Positions 40,359-48,126 of a stretch of DNA of 51,975 nt are shown one piece after another. Both the position numbers and the translations under genes were made by a program. Position 1 is the stretch's first letter, and the number at the start of each line of letters is the position of its first letter. Source of the stretch: a virus; the IMG/VR virus record IMGVR_UViG_3300037493_002946, positions 1-51,975 of that record; one strand, written 5' to 3'. The notes beneath the pieces were generated by a model. That model ran no database searches, had not been told where the DNA came from, and saw only the letters and a program-made list of their open reading frames with translations.

Positions 40359-41361
40359 ACAAAAAATTGTAACAGATGAATTGATTGAAAAAATCAATTC
40401 AAAAAACAGAAAACTTATGGACGCTTTTTTAAAAGAAAAGAACACCCGCTCTTCGGATACCACCATTGAGGCTTACAGGAGTGATTTATATATTTTCTTT
40501 TGCTACAATGTTTTGTATAATGAAAATAAGTTTTTTATAGATATAAAAAAATTAGAATTTGCAGATTTCTTTTCTTATGTTACAAGTGAATTGCAATGGA
40601 AGTCGGCAAGATTCTCAAGGATGAGGGCGTGTTTATCTTCGCTATCTCAATTTATTGAGAAGTTTTATGATGATGAATATCCTATGTTCAAAAACACAAT
40701 ACTTAAGGTTGTAGAAAACATGCCTAAGAATGAAGCAAGAGAAAAAACAATTTTAAGTGAACCCGATATCAATAAATTATTGGGACATCTGAAAAATAAA
40801 GATACTCAGCAAGCATGTTGGCTTGCTTTGGCTTTTGCTTCAGGTGCAAGGTTTAGTGAACTCCTTCGTTTTACTGTTGATTTGATTGATGAAAATAGAA
40901 CCGCATTTGAAGGTATATTTTTAGAAACAACTAAGATGATGAAGACAAAAGGAAGAACTAAAACTGGTAAAATGATTTATAAATATATCGTCAAAGATAT
41001 TTTTTTACCATATTATAAATTATGGATTGAAGAACGTTCTGAGATTTTGAAATCTAATGATGTCAAAGAACATGGATATTTATTTGTAAAGAAAGATGGA
41101 ACTCCTGCTGTGGCTGGAACTGTTAGAAGTTGGATAACTGGAATGACTTCGTATATGGGAGTTGATATTTATCCCCATGCCTTTAGACATTCTATTACCA
41201 CTCATTTATCTACTGTTGGTTTACCTGACGCATTGATTCAGGAAATTATGGGCTGGAGCAACGCACTCATGGTCGCAGTTTATAATGATGTTACTGCTAA
41301 AGATAAAAAGTGGAGTGAATTGGATGGCTTCAGAAAAGATTTAGACGATAAAAAGATATAG
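40339..41361 (+). CDS. Tyrosine recombinase (integrase/Xer-like)
   Basis: 340 residues, ATG inside the 3' end of the resolvase gene. An N-terminal SAM-like core-binding domain (about 30-130) precedes the catalytic domain with R171 (SGARFSELLR), a K-containing beta-hairpin (about 200-210), H280-x-x-R283 (HAFRHSITTHL), W306 in place of the second His (GWSN) and nucleophile Y315 (VAVYNDVT). The catalytic set is complete. It could be a phage integrase or a genome-dimer/inversion recombinase. Placement within the tail module, away from any visible attachment site or repressor, is odd. Confidence 0.88.
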   Translation: MARKTFKQKIVTDELIEKINSKNRKLMDAFLKEKNTRSSDTTIEAYRSDLYIFFCYNVLYNENKFFIDIKKLEFADFFSYVTSELQWKSARFSRMRACLSSLSQFIEKFYDDEYPMFKNTILKVVENMPKNEAREKTILSEPDINKLLGHLKNKDTQQACWLALAFASGARFSELLRFTVDLIDENRTAFEGIFLETTKMMKTKGRTKTGKMIYKYIVKDIFLPYYKLWIEERSEILKSNDVKEHGYLFVKKDGTPAVAGTVRSWITGMTSYMGVDIYPHAFRHSITTHLSTVGLPDALIQEIMGWSNALMVAVYNDVTAKDKKWSELDGFRKDLDDKKI

Positions 41362-41366
41362 TAAAA

Positions 41367-41393
41367 TATCACCTCTTAGGTGATAAGGAGGTG
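41367..41393 (+). promoter_or_regulatory. Hairpin at the tape-measure ribosome site
   Basis: TATCACCT (41367-41374) pairs with AGGTGATA (41378-41385). Alternatively CACCTC (41370-41375) can pair with GAGGTG of the ribosome site (41388-41393). The two folds exclude each other, and only the second hides the site before ATG 41397. Confidence 0.45.
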
Positions 41394-41396
41394 TAA

Positions 41397-42715
41397 ATGG
41401 CAAACGATAATTTAAAGTTAATGATAGATGCTGTTGTCAATACTTTAAAAATTGATGGGGCTATGAAGAAATTTAGAGCAGAAAATTCTAAATTAAACAT
41501 AGAGATTAGTACACAAAATTTAACTAAACAACTTCAAGATGTAAAAACAAAATTAAAAGATGCTTTTAAGAACCTTTCTCCAGATATGGCTCAACAAGCC
41601 AAAGACCTTAGAAATAAAATTAACAAAGATGTTGGCAGTATCGCATCTCCTAAGTCTAGATGGGGAACGGAAGCTGTTGCGGGTGGATTATCAAGAATCA
41701 AAGAAAATACAAAAGCTCTTGAAGATTTATTAAATAAACAAAAACAAATCGATTTAGAAAAACAAAATGCTTTAAATAAACAAAAAAGTCAATTACAAGA
41801 AATTGAAGTAAAGAACGCAGAAAATGCTGAAACAGAGCGACAAAGAATTAAAGATATTGAAAACACAAGGGCTAACGCACAAAGAAATGAACTTGCTAGG
41901 ATACAAAAAAAGGCAGAAGCTCAACAAGAGGCATCTAGAAAATTAAGTGAAAAATATTGGGAAAATAGAGAAAAAGAAATAAAAAGAGACAAAAATATAG
42001 AAAATGATAGAGCTAACGCAACCAGAAACTATATAGACCAGCAAACAAAACTCGGAAATGCCGCCGCTCAAAAGGCAAAAGTATTCATGGCTGGAACGGG
42101 TAATTATGCTCCAACAGATTCTTTATCTGACGCAAAAAGAAAAGCTGAAGCCATTATAAGAATTAATAATTCTATGGCTAATATGTCTCCAGATAATATG
42201 TTTAAGGCTAATGCCAAAATAAAGACTCTTTCTGGTGAGATGGATGTTTTAGGTAAAAGTTTTAAAAAGACAACCACAGAATCGGATAATTTTATTCAAA
42301 AATTAGGAGCATCAGCAAAACAATTTGTATATTATCAGATTGCTATTAGAGGTATGTATGAAGCACTTAATCAGCTTAGATTAGGAATTCAATATATTAA
42401 AGATTTAGATAAGGAAATGACATCTATTCAATTGGTTACTGGTCAGAGTGATGAGTCACTTAATACTTTAGCTAAGTCTTATAACACTCTTGGTAAGGAA
42501 ATGGGTGTTTCTACTTTAGAGGTGGCTAAAGGGAGTCTCGAATTCATCAGGCAGGGTAAGACAGCAGAAGAAACCGCTACACTTATCAAGAATTCTACTC
42601 AGTTATCTAAGTTAGCTAATATGGATGCCGCCGCAAGTTCTGAAGCTTTAACTTCTATTATGAATGGTTTCAAGATGGAAGCGGAAGAAACTACTCAAGT
42701 TGTAGATAAGTTGGT
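41397..42715 (+). CDS. Tape measure exon 1
   Basis: 439 codons plus two bases. An N-terminal coiled coil (about 10-230, including a long Glu/Lys/Gln-rich stretch) is followed by the start of the TP901 domain (EMTSIQLVTGQSDESLNTLAKSYN). It ends at GTAGATAAGTTGGT. Reading on into the intron adds only a short unrelated tail before a stop at 42786-42788. Confidence 0.87.
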
Positions 42716-45700
42716 AAAATATTTGCCAAAACATATGGTGACATATGGGTATAATAATTATTGCATAAATTTATGTTTTATGGTATAATTATTCCTGAAG
42801 ATGACTATATCGGTCAAACTCAATTCGCATGAAGAGACCGAGGAAAGAGCTATTTTATATAATTTAAAAATGAGGCATAATGAATAGAAAAAGATGGACT
42901 GAAGAAGAAACTAAAAGGTTCAAGAAAATTTATTCTACAACATCTCAAGAAGAACTGTCTGTTATTTTTGAAAGAAGCGTTTCTTCTTTAGAAAGTAGAG
43001 CGTCTAAATTAGGACTTAAAAAATTAGTAAATAATGTTGGAAAAAGAATCTTTACTAAAAGAGAAATAAAAAAAATATTCAATATGGTAAAAATAAAAAG
43101 CGTTCCAGAAATAGCAAAGGAACTCAATCGAGAAAAAGAATCCATCTATATTCTTTTAAAAAGAAACAACGTAGAATATTTAAAATCTGATTTTTGGTGG
43201 AGTGAATTAGATACTCAAGTCTTAATTGACTATTACGAAGGTTCTTCAAAGGAATTTCTTGAAAAAAAATTAGATAAAAAATGGAAAACCATTAGTAAAA
43301 AAGCAAGAACTTTAGGGCTGAAAAGGTATAGAAGCAATGGGGAAGTCTATGTCGCAAATGATTTAATTACTGAAGAAGAAAGAACCTTTATATTGGAAAA
43401 TTTTGAAAATATGACAATCACACAGATGACTCATACCATAAATAGAACTTGTTATTTGGTTGTAAAAGTTTGTAGAGATAATAATTTATCTGAATTTAAA
43501 ATGAGAAAAAATCCAGAAGATTTTACTAATGAATTTTTATTAGAAAAATTGAAAGAGCTTGGAAAAGAATTCGGAAGATGTCCAACAACGGGTGAAATTC
43601 AAAAAAGTAGAGACCTCCCTTCTATAGATACATACTATGATAGATTTGGAACTTTTTCTAATGCTTGTGAAATGGCTGGATTTGTTTTCAATAGTGGGAC
43701 GTATGGTATAGGTTGTTATTCTAAAAACGGAGATAAATGTTTATCAATAAGAGAACAAATCATAACTAATTTTTTAATAGATAATCGTGTAGCATATGAA
43801 AAAGAAAAATATTATCATGAAATTATAGATACTCTAAATGAAAATATAGTTATGGACTGGTATCTGGAAGATTTTCATACCGTTGTTGAATTTTTTGGGT
43901 TGAATAATAAAGAATACAACAAAAAAACAAAAAGAAAAATAAAATTATGTAAAAACAATGAAATAAACATTATTGCAATTTACGAAAAAGACATGTCGAA
44001 ACTAGGTGAAATATTTAAAAATTATATAAAATAGCAATCCCTACAGACTGCGGGGGGTATATAGAGATATGTACCCTGAAGTCATCCTCTCTTTATAAGA
44101 GAAGAATATACAGTCGGAACAATGGCATGAGCGAACATGTGTAAACCATTGAGTTAAGAAGAAATTCTTAACCGCCACAAATATTTGTGGTTATAATAGG
44201 CGTTATCCCTAAAAGTAACAGTTGGAGTATTGATAACATTGCGGCGACCTCAGCAGCTAAAAAATTTGGCTGAACATATAGTAATATATGGATAATCATA
44301 AATGATTATTAGAAGATAACTATATCGGTTAAAATCTATTCGCACAGATAAGACCGAGGTAACATGTGAAAGCATGACACCCTAACGACTACAGGGAATG
44401 TGTGGTAACATATATTCTGAAGTTATCCCCTCTTTTTAAGAGGTGAATATTTAGTCTGAACAGTATGTATGCATAAAGATACTGAAGATGGATGAAAGTC
44501 CATCTCGCTTTTATATACTATATAAAAGTCATAAAAGTAACAGATTGGAATTAGCAAAAGCAATGCAATATACGGCATCAGCCGCACAAATTACTGGTAT
44601 AGACTTTGACCACCTCGCTGCGTACATTGGGACAATCTCAAGTGTAACTCGACTCTCGGCGGAGTCTATCGGACAAAGCATAATTTTTTTTGATAATCGT
44701 GCTTTTGTGGCATAATACATAAACCACATTATAAAATTTCTTCTGATTAATGGGGAAAGTCTATATAAAAATAGATAACCCTCAACAAGCAAGGATTATT
44801 CCTGTGCAGTTGCAACGACTAAGTGAAGAAACTCCATTTTTTATGGAGAAGCGATAGTCTAAACTACAAGTATATATAAAGTTGTAGAGAAGAGGTCAAG
44901 TGTAAAGACACTTTTAGAAGCACCTTTTCCGCTTGATTATATAAATTAATCAAGTCATAAAAGTAATAGAGTGGAAGACCATTATGCTCAGAATGACCGC
45001 AATCAAAAACATGGATGCGTTTGATTCTGAAGGCGAGGCAGTAAATAAAGTAGAAGATTCTCTTAAGAATGTAGGTGTACAATTAAGAGATAGCAATGGA
45101 AAATTTAGAGAATTGCAAGATGTTATAGATGAACTTGCTGGAAAGTGGAGTACGTTAAATAAAGAAGACCAGTTATTTATTGCTCAACAAATAGGCGGTA
45201 AAATGAATGCCGCAACTCATGGTAACATGAGGATTGATTATTACAATTGTTATATTCAATCGGATGGATACTATATCGGTCAAAGTCTAATCGCATAGAT
45301 AAGACCGAGGTAACATGTGAAAGCATGACACCCTAACGACTACAGGGAATGTGTGGTAACATATATTCTGAAGTACCTTTCCAAAATAATTTTGGAAAAA
45401 TATATAGTCTGAACTGCAAATATATACTGCGAAAATATTGAAATTGCAGACATAGGAAGAAACTCCTATGCGCCACATTGATTTGTGGTCACGTTTCATT
45501 GGCTTATGAAACAAAGTAACAGAAATGGTTCGGCAAGCCGATAAGTTACTCGCCCTCCTAGGAAATGAAGCAGAAATAAGAAAACAACTAAACGCAGAAA
45601 AAGCATCAGGCGGATTAGCAGATGAAAGATATTTAATATATCTTGAATCTGTTGAAGCTGCTCAAAATAAAATGACAGCATCTTGGGAAAAGATGATTTC

Positions 45701-48047
45701 ATCTTCTGCCTCTGAGAAATTGATAACTGGTTTATATGAAACGGGGGCAGCAATATTGGATATTGTTACCGCCGTAGGGGGATTAGCCCCAATCCTAATA
45801 ACGGCAGGATTGGCGTATGCCGCATTTGCATCAGAAATAAGTTTATCTTCTGTGATTGCAACCTTGTCGGTTGTCACCTTGCAGGGCGGAGTTGCCGCCC
45901 TAGGTGCTGAAATCTTGGCGTTAATGGCTACAAATCCTGTGGGATGGGCAATTTTAGCGGTTGGTGCAATTGTCATGATTGCAAACGCCATTCCTACTGC
46001 TCAAGAAAGATTGGATAAACTAAATGAATCCATAGCGGAGCATGAAAAGACAATCTCCTCATTGAAAGATAAATCTAATCAAATAACTTCTCTTGGGGTA
46101 GAGTATCAAAAACTAAAAAAAGAAGTTGATAAAACAGGGGTTTCATCCCAAGCGTTTTTAGATGTTCAAAATAAACTGCATGAACTAGTACCCTCTCTTA
46201 CTGGTAAATTTGACGCATATGGAAACTATATTTTAAATACCAGTCAAAATATGGATACCCTTAATACTTCTACTCAAAAGCAAATTGAGTTAGAAGAAAA
46301 ATTGATGCAGATTGAATTAGATAAATCTGCAAAAAAAAGTGCAAAAAGTTTAAAGACCTTGTATAACGTTGCACAAAATGAGGGAATAACCGCTGGCGGG
46401 ACAACCATATACCTACCAGAAGAACAACAATTAAAAAATGAACTCGCTTATATTAAAGCCCTAGAATCAGAAAAATCCAGATTTAGAAAAATGGGTGATG
46501 ATGCCCAACAGGAATATATTGCTGAACTAACTGGAAGCGATATTCAAAAAGTTTTCCTAGACATAATTGATGAAATTATGGACAAGGCTAAAGACATAGT
46601 TGAACAATCTCCACCAATAAAAATACCAGTAACATTATCATTAAAAGAACAAAAAGATAAATTATTTGAAGACCTTATAGCTAATCAAGATTTTAGTAAA
46701 TTGACATCTGAAATTGTTGATATGCTCAAAAGAATTGCAAACGCTAAAAAAGACGCTCTTCAAAAAGAATTGAAAGACTTAAAAGATAAAGATGATAAAA
46801 TTAAAGAGAGTTATAAACTTCAAATAGAAAAAATTAAAGAAGTGAATGACGAGAAAAAGAGAGCATTAGAAGCGGAAGCAAAAGCCCAAAATGAACTTTA
46901 TGATTCTCAAAAGAAGGCAATCGAAGAACAACTAAAAGCATACGAGAGAATAATTGACTTCCAGAAAGAATCCATTCGGTTAAAGAAAGAGGAAGAAGAT
47001 TTCAATAATGCAAGAGCAGAAAAAGAAAAGGCTCTTGTGGATATATTAAATCAAATTTCAGTATTGAGTCTTGATACAAGTGAAGAAGCTATTGCACAAA
47101 GATTGACTCTTGAGGCAGAGGCATCTCAAATGATTCAAGAACTTGCTCAAAGTGATGCAGATAGAGCATACGAATTACAGATGCAAGCACTTGACGCAGA
47201 GCAACAAGCGGCTCAAGAAAGTGCAGATATTCAATTATCCGAGATTGAACAATCTCAGGCTCAATACGAAAGGGAGTCGGAATTAAGACAACAATCACTC
47301 GAAGAAGAAGTTATTTCTTCCGAGAAAAGATATGAAATAATCACGAAAGGTCTTGATGATTCTTATGCCGCAAAAGAAAAATCTTTGAATGAACAAATTT
47401 CTCTCGTAGATGATTATCTTGAAAAAGAAGGAAATCTAAGAAGAGAAGCAATGGATATTGTTTTGGCTCAAAATGATTCGACTCTAAAACAATTGACTGA
47501 ATGGAATAGAGAGTATGGAACAGGAATAGATAATGATATTACTAAAATGTGGGAAGCGGCTACATTGGCAGTTGAAGATTATACTAAAGCATTATTTGCG
47601 GCTTCACAAATCCCGTTCCCGTCTGGAGACCCTTCCCAAAACTCCGAGTATGTTGATGTTTATAATGGTAGAAATAATCCCAATGTTTTATACGCAGGAA
47701 GACACAGCGGGGTAAAATCTGGATTTGTTGGAAATCAACCAAAATTAAAATCTAATGAAGAATTTGCAAAACTTCTAGATGGAGAACTGGTTGTCAATTC
47801 AAAACAAATGGATACATTTATGAAAAATTTATCTCCTGCAACAATGAATTCTAATCCATCGTCATCATCAAGTAATTTTGCTGGCGGTGTGAGCATGGGA
47901 AATCTTATGAACATTGTTGTAAATGGTTCATTAGATAAAACAATATTACCATCAATAAAAAATATTGCAGACCAAGTATTAGATGAATTAAACAAAGCAT
48001 TGCTAATTAGAGGTTCTAATAGAACAGCAAACTTATTTGGTAATTAA
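41397..48047 (+). CDS. Tape measure protein, five exons split by four group I introns
   Basis: The spliced gene joins 41397-42715, 44225-44258, 44548-44681, 44974-45199 and 45528-48047, giving 1410 residues in one frame. Joined junctions read DKLV/SIDNIAATSAA/ELAKAM, GQSM/KTIMLRM and QQIGG/VRQADKLL, restoring a continuous TP901-type tape-measure domain (about 330-650). Coiled coils flank it, and a hydrophobic segment follows in exon 5. The protein sets tail length and may help DNA enter the cell. Each junction has a 5' exon ending in U and an intron ending in G. Without splicing every exon before the last would end in a stop. ATG follows AAGGAGGTG. Confidence 0.88.
42761..42789 (+). promoter_or_regulatory. 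Promoter inside intron 1
   Basis: TTGCAT (42761-42766), a 17-nt spacer and TATAAT (42784-42789) with TGG before the -10. The -10 context TATGGTATAATTAT is identical to that of the promoter at 11907-11935. It would express the endonuclease independently of late transcription. Confidence 0.65.
42880..44034 (+). CDS. Intron-encoded homing endonuclease (EDxHD/Vsr-like) with SANT-like repeats
   Basis: 384 residues, ATG after GAGG. The N-terminus carries SANT/Myb-like or helix-turn-helix DNA-binding repeats (RWTEEETKRFKKIYSTTSQEELSVIF; a second near residue 105, WWSELDTQVLIDYYEG). The C-terminus has the nuclease core of the I-Bth0305I type: REQIITNFLIDNRVAYEKEK, IVMDWYLEDFHTVVEFFGL, and TKRKIKLCKNNEINIIAIYEKDM. 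It would cut intronless tape-measure alleles and promote intron spread. Its DNA-binding part differs from the zinc-ribbon enzymes elsewhere in the window. The frame is complete, so it may be active. Confidence 0.82.
   Translation: MNRKRWTEEETKRFKKIYSTTSQEELSVIFERSVSSLESRASKLGLKKLVNNVGKRIFTKREIKKIFNMVKIKSVPEIAKELNREKESIYILLKRNNVEYLKSDFWWSELDTQVLIDYYEGSSKEFLEKKLDKKWKTISKKARTLGLKRYRSNGEVYVANDLITEEERTFILENFENMTITQMTHTINRTCYLVVKVCRDNNLSEFKMRKNPEDFTNEFLLEKLKELGKEFGRCPTTGEIQKSRDLPSIDTYYDRFGTFSNACEMAGFVFNSGTYGIGCYSKNGDKCLSIREQIITNFLIDNRVAYEKEKYYHEIIDTLNENIVMDWYLEDFHTVVEFFGLNNKEYNKKTKRKIKLCKNNEINIIAIYEKDMSKLGEIFKNYIK
44225..44258 (+). CDS. Tape measure exon 2, 34-nt micro-exon
   Basis: Encodes SIDNIAATSAA with one shared base at its 5' end (GT + G). 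It begins right after intron 1 (ending TTG) and ends GCAGCT before intron 2. The translated piece matches the conserved stretch expected between DKLV and ELAKAM in tape-measure proteins. Confidence 0.85.
44259..44547 (+). ncRNA. Group I intron 2 (289 nt, no endonuclease)
   Basis: P1: CAGCT (44254-44258) with GGCTG (44268-44272), U-G at the splice site. P7: GACTA (44387-44391) with TAGTC (44452-44456). It ends AAAGTAACAGATTG. Its core 44346-44423 is identical over 78 nt to that of intron 4. It is compact and ORF-less, so mobility would depend on an endonuclease in trans. Confidence 0.86.
44346..44423 (+). repeat. 78-nt direct repeat, copy in intron 2
   Basis: Identical to 45297-45374 in intron 4, from AGATAAGACCGAGG to TCTGAAGT. 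It spans the central catalytic core including the 5' strand of P7. Sequences outside diverge. Confidence 0.85.
44548..44681 (+). CDS. Tape measure exon 3
   Basis: 134 nt encoding ELAKAMQYTASAAQITG...TISSVTRLSAESIGQS plus AT of the next codon, which is completed by G of exon 4 to Met. This is the most conserved block of TP901 tape measures. Reading on into intron 3 adds a short chance tail. Confidence 0.85.
44682..44973 (+). ncRNA. Group I intron 3 (292 nt, distinct lineage)
   Basis: P1: AAAGCAT (44675-44681) with GTGCTTT (44699-44705), U-G at the splice site. The R-like element TTGCAACGACTAAGTG and S-like GCGATAGTCTAA give P7 44817-44821 with 44855-44859. Unlike introns 1, 2 and 4 it lacks the TATCGGT...GACCGAGG block, but shares the 3' end AAAGTAATAGAGTG. 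No coding capacity. Confidence 0.84.
44974..45199 (+). CDS. Tape measure exon 4
   Basis: 226 nt encoding KTIMLRMTAIKNMDAFDSEG...LQDVIDELAGKWSTLNKEDQLFIAQQIGG. It ends GGCGGT with a complete codon. The unspliced frame would continue with KMNAATHGN and stop in the intron. Confidence 0.85.
45200..45527 (+). ncRNA. Group I intron 4 (328 nt, no endonuclease)
   Basis: P1: GCGGT (45195-45199) with GCCGC (45209-45213), U-G at the splice site. P7: GACTA (45338-45342) with TAGTC (45405-45409). It ends CAAAGTAACAGAAATG. A 3' domain GAAGAAACTCCTATGCGCCAC resembles GAAGAAATTCTTAACCGCCAC of intron 1, while its core is shared with intron 2, so it looks like a mosaic or intermediate of the two. Confidence 0.86.
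45297..45374 (+). repeat. 78-nt direct repeat, copy in intron 4
   Basis: Identical to 44346-44423 in intron 2. Recombination between the copies would delete exons 3 and 4 together with intron 3. Confidence 0.85.
45528..48047 (+). CDS. Tape measure exon 5
   Basis: 839 codons and a stop. VRQADKLLALLGNEAEIRKQ completes the TP901 domain. Hydrophobic helices follow (about 45740-46010; APILITAGLAYAAF, NPVGWAILAVGAIVMIANAIP), then long coiled coils (about 46700-47450). The C-terminus YAGRHSGVKSGFVGNQPK...EFAKLLDGELVVN is typical of tape-measure ends. Confidence 0.88.
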   Translation, partial: VRQADKLLALLGNEAEIRKQLNAEKASGGLADERYLIYLESVEAAQNKMTASWEKMISSSASEKLITGLYETGAAILDIVTAVGGLAPILITAGLAYAAFASEISLSSVIATLSVVTLQGGVAALGAEILALMATNPVGWAILAVGAIVMIANAIPTAQERLDKLNESIAEHEKTISSLKDKSNQITSLGVEYQKLKKEVDKTGVSSQAFLDVQNKLHELVPSLTGKFDAYGNYILNTSQNMDTLNTSTQKQIELEEKLMQIELDKSAKKSAKSLKTLYNVAQNEGITAGGTTIYLPEEQQLKNELAYIKALESEKSRFRKMGDDAQQEYIAELTGSDIQKVFLDIIDEIMDKAKDIVEQSPPIKIPVTLSLKEQKDKLFEDLIANQDFSKLTSEIVDMLKRIANAKKDALQKELKDLKDKDDKIKESYKLQIEKIKEVNDEKKRALEAEAKAQNELYDSQKKAIEEQLKAYERIIDFQKESIRLKKEEEDFNNARAEKEKALVDILNQISVLSLDTSEEAIAQRLTLEAEASQMIQELAQSDADRAYELQMQALDAEQQAAQESADIQLSEIEQSQAQYERESELRQQSLEEEVISSEKRYEIITKGLDDSYAAKEKSLNEQISLVDDYLEKEGNLRREAMDIVLAQNDSTLKQLTEWNREYGTGIDNDITKMWEAATLAVEDYTKALFAASQIPFPSGDPSQNSEYVDVYNGRNNPNVLYAGRHSGVKSGFVGNQPKLKSNEEFAKLLDGELVVNSKQMDTFMKNLSPATMNSNPSSSSSNFAGGVSMGNLMNIVVNGSLDKTILPSIKNIADQVLDELNKALLIRGSNRTANLFGN

Positions 48048-48055
48048 TACATAAA

Positions 48056-48101
48056 GAATAAGACTACCCGTATATTTATATATGTATGGGTAGTCTTATT
48101 C
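48056..48101. other. Perfect 14-bp hairpin between tape measure and Dit
   Basis: GAATAAGACTACCC (48056-48069) pairs with GGGTAGTCTTATTC (48088-48101); the 18-nt loop is itself AT-rich and partly palindromic. No U-run follows (ATAAAATAAAG). It resembles the hairpins at 954 and 27654. Confidence 0.6.
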
Positions 48102-48126
48102 ATAAAATAAAGAAAGGAGTAAAAAC

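Larger units (their letters stand above)
42716..44224 (+). mobile_element. Group I intron 1 with homing endonuclease gene
   Basis: 1509 nt. TTGGT at the exon end (42711-42715) pairs with the guide GCCAA (42725-42729), with U-G at the splice site. P7 is GACTG (44046-44050) with CAGTC (44111-44115), a covariant of the GACTA/TAGTC of the other three introns. A TCGGTC...GACCGA pairing near 42815-42840 is shared with introns 2 and 4. The intron ends AAAGTAACAGTTG. The endonuclease frame (42880-44034) sits in a peripheral loop between this pairing and P7. A consensus promoter lies at 42761-42789. Confidence 0.87.

Noticed and set aside
42786-44224. Tape-measure gene broken by frameshift or decay (pseudogene)
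   Set aside because: Precise guide pairing at every junction and exact restoration of the frame indicate self-splicing introns and not gene decay.
44488-44715. Open frame of 75 codons as a separate gene
   Set aside because: It begins inside intron 2 and runs through exon 3 into intron 3; only the exon part is real tape-measure sequence.
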